DNA from: Gp7-AA10 sp035636095 | Lineage (GTDB): Bacteria > Acidobacteriota > Thermoanaerobaculia > Gp7-AA8 | Assembly (NCBI GenBank): GCA_035636095.1 | Contig: DASPZU010000110.1 | Location: 1-8,799 of the forward strand | DNA length: 8,799 nt | Direction: 5' to 3' | Shown: positions 1 through 6,904 of the stretch, piece after piece | Layout of the letters: each line of letters starts with the position of its first letter | Numbering within the stretch: position 1 is the stretch's first letter | Position numbers and translations under genes: made by a program | Notes under the pieces: model-generated | What the model was told of the DNA's origin: nothing | The model's input: the letters and a program-made list of their open reading frames with translations, nothing else | Database searches by the model: none

Positions 1-464
1 GCCAGCAGTGCCGCGAACACGAGCCAGGCCAGCACGGTCACGCGAATCAGGTAGAACCGCTGCTCCCGGTTCAATGCCGCATAGACGAAAAGCAGCGTGA
101 AGTTGATGAAGAAGGAGCCGAGGATCGGCGTGTTCGTGAAGGCGGCCACGGCGACGGTGGTCAGCGTCGAGACGAGGTAGAAGTTGACGAAATGAAATGT
201 TCCCCACTCCTCCTCGACACTCGTGCCCATCAAGCTCAAAAGAACGAGGTTGACGAAGAGCGTCACGACCGCTGGCATGGGCAGAAGGCCGGCGAACTGA
301 TAGGTAAAGGCGCGCCAGATCTCGCCGACTGCCACGGCGTGGCGATCGAACGCGAAGAGGCGCGTGAATTTGTCAGGATCCTGATGCTGCAACAGGAAGA
401 AGGCGATATTCAGAAAGAGCAGGATGTAAATCGATCGAAGGTTCTCTCCGCGGCTTCGGAACAT
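1..464 (-). CDS. Rhomboid-like (derlin/pseudo-rhomboid type) membrane protein, C-terminus beyond the window
   Basis: Starts with ATG at 464 and stays open to the left edge (154 complete codons), so the gene is partial. It begins 3 nt after the stop of the DUF192 gene with no clear Shine-Dalgarno, suggesting translation by coupling. The product is strongly hydrophobic, with predicted TM segments near residues 11-25, 62-80, 90-109, 114-131 and 137-154. The rhomboid hallmarks GEIWRAFTYQF (47-57), N72 and EEEWGTFHFVNFYL (84-97) match the entry loop and TM2-TM3 of the fold. Where active rhomboids carry GxSG in TM4, this protein reads LGSFFINFTLLF (115-126), so the nucleophilic serine motif is absent; the usual TM2 His four residues before N72 is Thr68. 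It is therefore probably a non-proteolytic rhomboid homologue, perhaps handling membrane-protein quality control as derlins do (inference). The TM6 region lies outside the window. The fold assignment is fairly firm; the role is unknown. Confidence 0.72.
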   Translation of the reverse strand, partial: MFRSRGENLRSIYILLFLNIAFFLLQHQDPDKFTRLFAFDRHAVAVGEIWRAFTYQFAGLLPMPAVVTLFVNLVLLSLMGTSVEEEWGTFHFVNFYLVSTLTTVAVAAFTNTPILGSFFINFTLLFVYAALNREQRFYLIRVTVLAWLVFAALL

Positions 465-467
465 GAT

Positions 468-944
468 TCAGCGTACGACGACATTATCCATCGCCTCGAA
501 GCGCAGGGTCTGCCCATTTGCCAAACCGTGACGTGACGCCACGCCGGCCCCCACTTCCAGCACGTAGCGGGCGTTGGCGTCGGGGGGCACGCTCGGGCAC
601 GGATCGGCCTTGCAGGGCTGGACGTTGGAGGCGACGTGCGCGATCCGCTTCTGGTCGTCGACCCAGATGATGTCGAGCGGAATCAATGTGTTTTTCATCC
701 AGAACGGATAGTTGCCGCTCTGCGGAAAGAAAAAAAGCATCCCGCGGTCGGCGGGCAATGTGTCGCGATACATGAGGCCCTGCTGCCGCGTGGCGTCGTC
801 CGACGCCATCTCGACGTGCACGACGTAGCCATCAGGGAAAACGACATGTGGGCCGGCGGGGGTGGGCGGTTGGGTTGGGGCGGCGGGGTTCACGCCGCAG
901 GTGAGGAGTAGCGCTGCGGCGGCGGCGAACAAATCACTTCTCAT
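468..944 (-). CDS. DUF192 family secreted protein
   Basis: This 158-aa protein belongs to the DUF192 (PF02643) family. The family signature is clear: QQGLMYRDTLP (54-64), RGMLFFFP (67-74), FWMKNTLIPLDIIWVDD (81-97) and YVLEVGAG (127-134). Residues 1-16 form a short signal sequence ending LLLTC. C16 could be a lipoprotein cysteine, although Thr at -1 is unusual, so plain secretion is equally possible. A Pro/Ala-rich linker (residues 19-32) follows, as expected for an exported domain. Two further cysteines (C111, C116) sit in the segment between the WMKNT strand and the VLE strand, as in many family members. The ATG at 944 overlaps the 3' end of the response-regulator gene by 11 nt, and GAGG (954-951) lies 6 nt upstream of it. 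The molecular function of DUF192 is not established; small size and export suggest a periplasmic or surface role. Family call is firm. Confidence 0.9.
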   Translation of the reverse strand: MRSDLFAAAAALLLTCGVNPAAPTQPPTPAGPHVVFPDGYVVHVEMASDDATRQQGLMYRDTLPADRGMLFFFPQSGNYPFWMKNTLIPLDIIWVDDQKRIAHVASNVQPCKADPCPSVPPDANARYVLEVGAGVASRHGLANGQTLRFEAMDNVVVR

Positions 945-2340
945 TCTCCACCTCGACGATGTCCTCCTGCTTCCCTTCGCGCGGGATGAGGTCGTATTTC
1001 TTGGCGTAGTAGCGGAACGACCGGAACGACATGCGCAGCAGCTCGGCCGCCTGCGTCTGTACGCCGCCGGTGCGCTCGAGCGCCTTCATCATGAAGATCT
1101 TTCCGATGGCCTCGAGGTGGTCCTGCAATGAGATGCCATCGGGTGGCAGATCGAAGGTCACATCGGGAATGCTCCCCCCCAGCAGCACGGCCTCGGGAAG
1201 CGATTTCGTGGTCAGGACGTCCGAGGTCTCGAGCGCGATCATCCGCTCGATGACGTTCTCCAACTCCCGCACGTTTCCGGGCCAGTGATACTTCTCGATG
1301 GCGCGCATGGCATCGGTTGAGATCCTCTTCTGCGGGACGCCGAGGTTTGCGCAGTACTTGGAAACGAAGTGCTCCACCAGCAGCGGAATGTCTTCTTTGC
1401 GCTGCCGCAGCGCGGGCAGTGCGATCGGAATGACGTTGATGCGATAGAAAAGATCTTCGCGAAATGTTCCGTTCTTGATGGACTCGGACAGATCGCGGTT
1501 GGTGGCCGCGATCACGCGCACATCGACTTGCGTCTCGGTGTTCGATCCGACTTTGCGCAGGATGCGGTCCTGCAGCACGCGCAGGAGCTTGATCTGCATG
1601 GCGGTCGAGGTTTCGCCGATCTCGTCGAGAAAAATCGTGCCGCGATCGGCTTCCTGAAACAGTCCGCGTTTTTCGCGAATGGCGCCGGTGAACGCGCCGC
1701 GCTCGTGACCGAACAGCTCCGATTCGAGCAGATTCTCGGGCAGGGCGCCGCAGTTGATCGACACGAACTTTCCGCGCCGGCCGGAGTTGTAGTGAATCGC
1801 CCGCGCGATCAGCTCTTTTCCCGTTCCGGATTCGCCCGAGATCAACACCGTCGAGGTCGTCCGGGCGATGCGCTGCACGATCGTGAAAATCTCCTGCATG
1901 CGCGTGCTGCGGCCGATGATATTGGCGAAGGTGAATTTTTCTTCCAGGGCGGTGCGGAGATGGAGGTTCTCGTCTTCCAGCTCTTTCCGCTCCACGGCTT
2001 TGCGGACGATGATCTTCAGCTCTTCGATGTCGAAGGGCTTGGCGATGTAGTCGAACGCGCCCGCTTTGAGCGCCTCGACCGCCGACTTGGTCGATGTGTG
2101 GGCGGTGATCATGATGACCGCGATGGACGGGTTCTGGGCCTTGGTCTCGCGGAGCAGCTCGAGGCCCGAGCCGTCGGGGAGCATCAGGTCGCACAGAACG
2201 AGGTCGGGCTCGTTCTTCTGCAGCGCCGCGCGTCCATCGGCGAGGGTGGCAGCGGTTTCGACGCGGCAACCATCCTCTTCGAAAACGGTGCTCAGGAGGT
2301 CGCGGAGCGAGGCCTCGTCATCGACGATCAGCAGGTCCAC
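934..2340 (-). CDS. Sigma-54-dependent response regulator, PilR/NtrC type
   Basis: This 468-aa protein is a full-length three-domain activator of sigma-54 RNA polymerase. The N-terminal receiver (1-115) has the acidic pair D7/D8, phospho-acceptor D51 in CDLMLPDG, switch T79 and K101, so it should be phosphorylated by a histidine kinase. The AAA+ domain (about 140-375) has Walker A GESGTGKE (169-176), the sigma-54 contact loop GAFTGA (215-220), Walker B GTIFLDE (234-240) and the WPGNVREL motif. The C-terminal Fis-type helix-turn-helix contains TQAAELLRMSFRSFRYYAKKY, which resembles PilR, the activator of type IV pilin genes; no pilus gene is in view, so I give no symbol. The start is GTG at 2340: an in-frame TAA lies five codons upstream and the receiver begins at once (DLLIVDDE), so no earlier start is possible. 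It overlaps the helicase 3' end by 23 nt, so translation is probably coupled. No partner kinase is encoded here. Confidence 0.95.
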   Translation of the reverse strand: MDLLIVDDEASLRDLLSTVFEEDGCRVETAATLADGRAALQKNEPDLVLCDLMLPDGSGLELLRETKAQNPSIAVIMITAHTSTKSAVEALKAGAFDYIAKPFDIEELKIIVRKAVERKELEDENLHLRTALEEKFTFANIIGRSTRMQEIFTIVQRIARTTSTVLISGESGTGKELIARAIHYNSGRRGKFVSINCGALPENLLESELFGHERGAFTGAIREKRGLFQEADRGTIFLDEIGETSTAMQIKLLRVLQDRILRKVGSNTETQVDVRVIAATNRDLSESIKNGTFREDLFYRINVIPIALPALRQRKEDIPLLVEHFVSKYCANLGVPQKRISTDAMRAIEKYHWPGNVRELENVIERMIALETSDVLTTKSLPEAVLLGGSIPDVTFDLPPDGISLQDHLEAIGKIFMMKALERTGGVQTQAAELLRMSFRSFRYYAKKYDLIPREGKQEDIVEVENEK

Positions 2341-3970
2341 TTGCGTCGTCGATTATCTCGCATTCGAGAAGCGCGAGGAGGTCGCGCAGCCGCTGGGCAT
2401 CGACGTATTCCGTTGACACTTCACGGAATAGCCGCTCGATGCCGGCGCGATAACGACGCGCGAGGTTCGGCGGCGCTGGGAGGCCTGCGCGTCGAAGACG
2501 GCGCACCAGCGCTGCCGAAGCAGAGTCGCGCGTGAGGTGGGGCGGAAGGGCGAGGAGGCTGGCCGGCCGGCTGAGAGCCGGCCCTACGTGCAGCAGCCGT
2601 CGTCGCGAGCGATTTTTCGCGGCCACAGTCTCGATGATCCGCGTCCGGCGCGACTGCGGGATGAAGTAGATCGCCTGCACCACGCCGCGGGTCTGGCCGA
2701 TGCGCCACGCGCGTCCGTTGCGCTGATCGAGCTTCACCGGATTCCACGGGATGTCGTAGTGGACGACCACGCCCGCGCGCTGCAGGTTCAATCCTTCCGC
2801 GGCCAGGTCGGTGCACACCAGAGTGTCGATTCGGCCCCGCCGAAACCGGTCCAGGGCGTCGATCGGCTGCACGGCTCGCGATGTCACGATGCCGGCGCTG
2901 GGAATCGCGCTGTGAAGATCACGAGCCGTCGCCACCGCGCTGGTGAAGATCAACATCGGCTCGGAGATTCGCATCGCGACGAGCATCTCGCGCTTGCGTT
3001 TGGGCGCGGATGCGGCTGCCTTTGCCAGAGCGTCGAGCCGTCGCATCTCCTCTCGAATCTCACCGGCATCGATGCGCCCTTCCAGGGGCGCGAAGACATC
3101 CCAGAACAAGACCTCCTGAAATGCGTCGCGATCCTCTTCGTGGCCGAACGCACGCCGATAGTCGCGTTTGTGGAGGGTGCGGCCGCTGCGGAGGCAATCG
3201 AGCGCACGCTCGTAGAATCGCGTTTGCCGCCCAATCGATTCGAGCAGTGCCGCTTCGCTGGATTCGAGTCGTCGCCACAGGATTCGCCGCAGCAGCGCGT
3301 GATGGTTTCCGATCAGCGGGAATTGCAATGCCTCGATGCCGCCGGCATCGAGAAGAGGATGGCGGATCACCCTTCGCTCGACGCTGCCGAATCGCAGCTC
3401 CTCGGGAAGAATGTCGCGATCGCGACGAATCACCAGTTCCGAAATGATCGTGCCAATGGTGGTTGCGTCGCGCGCGCGAAATGCGTCTTCGATCGATGCC
3501 ACACCTTGCCTGCGAAGAGCGTCATCGGCAGCGATCAGCGCCACCAGCGAGAAGAGATCGTCGGCAGAATTGCAGATCGGCGTGGCAGTGACCAGGAGCA
3601 GCTTCGCGCCGATCGATCGCAATGCCAGCGCCTGGTAGCGCTGCGTGCCGCTGTTTCGAAACGCGTGCGCTTCGTCGACGATCAAGAGCCGGTGTTGACC
3701 AGGTTGCGCCACGAAGCGGTCGCCCAACAGTGAATCATGCGTGAGGACGCGGGCAGTGACCCCGAAGTCGACCAGCGTTTCGTTCCATTGATCCACCAGT
3801 GAGGCGGGGACGATCACCTCGATTGTGCCGTGCGTCCGGGAGGCAACGGCGGCAGCCACAAACGATTTTCCGAGCCCTACTTCGTCCGCGAGAATCGCAC
3901 CGCGGTAGTGGTCGAAAAGCGTGAGGATGCGATCGACGCCGTCGCGCTGATGCGGCGCGAGATCAATCAT
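2318..3970 (-). CDS. SNF2-type superfamily 2 DEAD/DEAH-box helicase/translocase
   Basis: With the start placed at ATG 3970 the protein is 550 aa. That ATG overlaps the methyltransferase stop by 8 nt and immediately precedes the helicase consensus (MIDLAPHQRDGV). A longer reading from a TTG at 4051 only adds a basic tail lying inside the upstream gene. SF2 motifs appear in order: HQRDGV (7-12), Walker A ADEVGLGKS (28-36), motif II DEAH (99-102), motif III LLVTATP (125-131), motif V CTDLAAEGLNLQ (386-397) and motif VI QRNGRAWRIGQT (416-427). The QRxGRxxRIGQ form is typical of SNF2/RapA-like proteins, which translocate on double-stranded DNA using ATP. The central insert (about 140-335) and the Arg-rich tail (about 440-550) are not recognisable; I see no HKD phospholipase-D-type or PD-(D/E)XK nuclease motif. 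Coupling to an adenine methyltransferase suggests the motor of a restriction- or DISARM/BREX-like defence module (inference). It is much shorter than DrmD-type helicases. Confidence 0.88.
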   Translation of the reverse strand: MIDLAPHQRDGVDRILTLFDHYRGAILADEVGLGKSFVAAAVASRTHGTIEVIVPASLVDQWNETLVDFGVTARVLTHDSLLGDRFVAQPGQHRLLIVDEAHAFRNSGTQRYQALALRSIGAKLLLVTATPICNSADDLFSLVALIAADDALRRQGVASIEDAFRARDATTIGTIISELVIRRDRDILPEELRFGSVERRVIRHPLLDAGGIEALQFPLIGNHHALLRRILWRRLESSEAALLESIGRQTRFYERALDCLRSGRTLHKRDYRRAFGHEEDRDAFQEVLFWDVFAPLEGRIDAGEIREEMRRLDALAKAAASAPKRKREMLVAMRISEPMLIFTSAVATARDLHSAIPSAGIVTSRAVQPIDALDRFRRGRIDTLVCTDLAAEGLNLQRAGVVVHYDIPWNPVKLDQRNGRAWRIGQTRGVVQAIYFIPQSRRTRIIETVAAKNRSRRRLLHVGPALSRPASLLALPPHLTRDSASAALVRRLRRAGLPAPPNLARRYRAGIERLFREVSTEYVDAQRLRDLLALLECEIIDDASGPADRR

Positions 3971-6884
3971 CGATCGTTTTGCCGAGACGCCGGGCCAGGA
4001 ATTCGGAGAGGCGGGCTTCTTCCGCGACTGTGACGCCGTACGCCTTCGCAATCGGCGTTGAGAGCGCGTTCACCGGAAGAGGAATGCGCGCGATCGTCCG
4101 GCCGAAATAGCGATAGTGAAAATCTTTCGCGCGCTCGGCAGTCATCACTGCCAGCGCATTCACGATCGTCGAGTTGAGCGCGGACACGATGGCGCTGGCC
4201 TCGTCGCGCGAGGTCGCCTCCAGCGCGTAGAGCGTTTGATTCGGCACGAGCGGAACGCGGTGCCCGCTCACCATTTCATGCTCGCCTAACACCGCCGCGC
4301 AGATGCCGCGCGAGACATCCTTCCACACGACTTTGAGGCCCATGTGCTCCGGACGCAGATACGCGAGCTGGAGATCATCGGGATCGATGCCGCGCGCTTT
4401 CGCGAGCCGCTCCAGCCATCGGGGAATCCGGTCCCATCCGCCGCGCGGCGGCCACAGCATCCACGACGCGCCGTTGATGCGGCATGGCGTCACATCGCGT
4501 CCGCGAACGCAGCGCGCGACGTAGCGGAGCGGAACGCGAAGACCATCGCGCGTTTCGACCGAGTCGCCATTGATCTTCGCGACATCGAGAAAAAAACTTC
4601 CGTTGTCGCCGCTCTTGACGCCCATCACCGGACGTCTGCCGAGAGTTTCTAAAAGTGGTGGATTATCGCGATAGATCCGCGCGACCATCTCGAGCAAGTC
4701 GGGCGGCAGCAGCGACCATTCCGATCCTGCGACCGACAGGGCCTGCTGCGGAATCGCGTACTCCTCCCCGTTGGCGTTGACGCGCACGGTGCGGCGCGAA
4801 CGCCGCTTTGCGATGGTGATGCCGAGGGGGAAGGTGTCGGCGTCGAAGAGGCGGCGGGCGCGATCGGTCCAATCGTCGAGCGCGACGATGTCCATCGACT
4901 CCGCCGCGCGACGCAGCGGCGCGGCATAGGCGGCGTTCATCATTTTGGCCGGCATGAGCAGCGAGACGGTCCCGGCCGGTGATGCCAGCGCCAGCGCTCG
5001 CTCGAAGAAAACGATGGAGAGATCGGGCTGGTGAAATGCAGCGTTGCGCCCGGCCGCGCGAAAGAGGCGATAGCGATCGGCGTACATCCGCTTCGCGCGC
5101 ACGTCGATGCGGCTGTTGCGGACCCAGGGCGGATTGCCGATCACGACGTCGAAGCCGCCCCGGGCCATCACGTGCGCGAAGTGGATGTCGTACGAAAAGA
5201 AATCGAGCTGGCCGTCTTCGGCGCGATCGAGAAGCTGGCGCGATTCACCGATGCGCGCGTGCAGCTCGCGGCATCGTGCCAGGTTGGTCGGACGCACGCG
5301 GCCGAACAGATCGCGTTGCGGCGTCGCGACCTGCTGCAGCTCGCGTTCGTCGATCTCGATCGATTTGTTCAGAAGCTCTGCCGCCATGCGCTGATCGTTC
5401 GCACGCATCATGCGTGCGAGCGCCGGACGATCTTTCTGCGGCGCGCTGCGATAGCGCGCAATGAGATCCGACTGCGCGCGCAACGCTGTCATCCATTCGC
5501 GATAGACGTCTCCTCGACCGTCGCCCAGAAAATCGGTCGGGCTGAGGAGCGAGTTGCCCTGCAGAATGTTGCGATCGAGATTCGGAAGGGGCGGGATGTC
5601 TTCGATGGGCACATCGCGCTTCGAGACGATCGCCAGCCACAGGCGTAATTCGCACAGTCGAACGGCTTCCGGCTTCAGATCGACTCCGAAAAGCGAACGC
5701 TCGACAATCGTCTGCCGGTCGACTTGATTTTTGAGCATCCTCTCGATGGTGTGCAATGCCGACAGCAGGAACGCGCCCGAACCGCATGCCGGATCGAGGA
5801 TGGTGATCGACTCGAGCCGCTGCACATCATCGCCGCACCATTCGGCGATGGCACGCTCGGTGAGGGCATCGACGATGACTTTGGGCGTGTAGAAGCTTCC
5901 GCTGGCCGCGCGCTCATCCTCGGCCATGAGCGACTCGAAGACCTTTCCGAGCATCTCGGGATCGATGTGTGAGCCGCCGGAGTCGACCTCGTCGATGCTG
6001 AAGGCGAAGCGCTCGAAGACGTTCTCGATCACGCCTTGCATCAGATCGTTGGGCAGATTGAGATTGGCATGACGGCTCTCGAAAGGCGATGGCTCGAACA
6101 ATCCGCCGTTGAGATATGGGATGTTGCCTAACAATCGCGACGGCAAATGCCGGTCGCGAATGGGCGTGTTCAGGCAGCCGAAGAACAGCGGTGCCAGGAC
6201 CGACTCGTAGAAATTGTGTCCGCTCTGCAGCGCCGCTTCGAGCCGATCGACGAGAAACCGCCGCTCGCCGTTGAGCCATCCCTTGTGCTGGATGAAGTAG
6301 AGGAAGAGCAGTCGCGACAGGATCAGGAGCGCTTGCGCCGACGTGGCATCGCTCGACTCTTTCGTAGATTGAGTTCGAAGCAGCGCGTCGAGCTGGTGGA
6401 CTGCGGAGCGGAATCGCTCGAAGAATTGCCGCGTCAGCGTTTCGCGATCGAGCGCCCGATCGAAAAGACGCGCGTGATCGGCATCGCCCGAAGCCGCCAG
6501 CAGATTGAGACGATCGATCGCGTGCGGCGACGGATTGTGCAGGTCGATGTCGAGCCGCCGCAGCTCGCGATGTTGTGAAAGATCGTAGACGGCGAGACGA
6601 TCGCCGCCCGACGCGATCAGCACCGGCTTGCGCAGAACGTTGTAGGCCTGGAGAGAACGGAGAAAGTGAAGCGCGGCATCGTGCGCCGGCATCGCGTCGA
6701 GCACATAGCAATCGAGAGTTTCCGTTCGGGTGGCGAGATGCAGCGTTGCGCTGTCATCCCACTCGATCTCGATCCCCGCGCCTCGCCATTCGCTGGCCAC
6801 GATCGGGACCGGCTCGACCGGATATCCGAGGTCCTGGAGCAGGCCGAAGACCTCGCACTCGCGGATGCGCGCCGCGCTGATCAC
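3963..6884 (-). CDS. Eco57I-type N6-adenine DNA methyltransferase with target-recognition-like C-terminus
   Basis: This 973-aa protein should transfer a methyl group from S-adenosylmethionine to adenine N6 in DNA. Visible parts: an N-terminal domain (1-115) of uncertain function; a helical region typical of Eco57I/type IIG enzymes (about 148-265), including LLILSRLLFLYFIQHKGWL (186-204) and IPYLNGGLFE (255-264); GSFYTPKVIVDALTE (329-343), matching motif X; SAM-binding motif I LDPACGSGAFL (363-373); LFGVDLKPEAVRLCELRLWL (399-418); and catalytic motif IV NPPW (584-587). Residues about 740-940 resemble a TaqI-like specificity region (VMGVKSGDNGSFFLD, YVARCVRGRDV). The start is GTG at 6884 with GGAG (6895-6892) 7 nt upstream. 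It is the first gene of the run and overlaps the SNF2 helicase gene by 8 nt. In type IIG enzymes the N-terminus is a PD-(D/E)XK nuclease; here no D-ExK pattern is seen at the matching place. It may be a modification enzyme of an epigenetic defence system such as a BREX PglX- or DISARM DrmMI-like protein, though no other core gene of those systems is present. Confidence 0.9.
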   Translation of the reverse strand: MISAARIRECEVFGLLQDLGYPVEPVPIVASEWRGAGIEIEWDDSATLHLATRTETLDCYVLDAMPAHDAALHFLRSLQAYNVLRKPVLIASGGDRLAVYDLSQHRELRRLDIDLHNPSPHAIDRLNLLAASGDADHARLFDRALDRETLTRQFFERFRSAVHQLDALLRTQSTKESSDATSAQALLILSRLLFLYFIQHKGWLNGERRFLVDRLEAALQSGHNFYESVLAPLFFGCLNTPIRDRHLPSRLLGNIPYLNGGLFEPSPFESRHANLNLPNDLMQGVIENVFERFAFSIDEVDSGGSHIDPEMLGKVFESLMAEDERAASGSFYTPKVIVDALTERAIAEWCGDDVQRLESITILDPACGSGAFLLSALHTIERMLKNQVDRQTIVERSLFGVDLKPEAVRLCELRLWLAIVSKRDVPIEDIPPLPNLDRNILQGNSLLSPTDFLGDGRGDVYREWMTALRAQSDLIARYRSAPQKDRPALARMMRANDQRMAAELLNKSIEIDERELQQVATPQRDLFGRVRPTNLARCRELHARIGESRQLLDRAEDGQLDFFSYDIHFAHVMARGGFDVVIGNPPWVRNSRIDVRAKRMYADRYRLFRAAGRNAAFHQPDLSIVFFERALALASPAGTVSLLMPAKMMNAAYAAPLRRAAESMDIVALDDWTDRARRLFDADTFPLGITIAKRRSRRTVRVNANGEEYAIPQQALSVAGSEWSLLPPDLLEMVARIYRDNPPLLETLGRRPVMGVKSGDNGSFFLDVAKINGDSVETRDGLRVPLRYVARCVRGRDVTPCRINGASWMLWPPRGGWDRIPRWLERLAKARGIDPDDLQLAYLRPEHMGLKVVWKDVSRGICAAVLGEHEMVSGHRVPLVPNQTLYALEATSRDEASAIVSALNSTIVNALAVMTAERAKDFHYRYFGRTIARIPLPVNALSTPIAKAYGVTVAEEARLSEFLARRLGKTIDD

Positions 6885-6904
6885 CAGTACACTCCGATCC
6901 GCGC
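6885..6904. promoter_or_regulatory. Divergent start region shared by two genes
   Basis: Only 20 bp separate the GTG of the minus-strand methyltransferase (6884) from the ATG of the plus-strand AlkP-like gene (6905). No promoter can fit wholly inside this gap, so the promoter of each gene must lie within the other's coding sequence, or one gene must be transcribed from farther away. I could not identify convincing -35/-10 or -24/-12 boxes in the flanking coding sequence. The plus-strand gene also lacks an obvious Shine-Dalgarno before its ATG. Confidence 0.5.
6892..6895 (-). promoter_or_regulatory. Ribosome-binding site of the methyltransferase gene
   Basis: On the minus strand GGAG lies 7 nt before the GTG at 6884. 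This supports GTG as the true start; no ATG in frame lies close by. The site sits inside the 20-bp gap shared with the divergent gene. Confidence 0.6.

Noticed and set aside
1369..2535. Long plus-strand open frame opposite the response regulator
   Set aside because: It is antisense to a fully conserved NtrC-type protein and its translation shows no recognisable domain; long antisense frames are expected in GC-rich coding DNA.
3413..3426. 14-bp perfect palindrome GTCGCGATCGCGAC
   Set aside because: It lies inside the helicase coding sequence and is explained by codons for an Arg-Asp-rich stretch; short GATCG/CGATCG-type words are common throughout this window.
3971..4051. Longer N-terminus of the SNF2 helicase from a TTG at 4051
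   Set aside because: It would add 27 basic residues of low-complexity look, overlap the methyltransferase by 89 nt and begin at TTG, while ATG 3970 sits at the overlap with the stop codon and directly at the helicase consensus.
2318..6884. Complete DISARM or BREX system
   Set aside because: Only a methyltransferase and a helicase are present; the core genes of either system are missing on both flanks.
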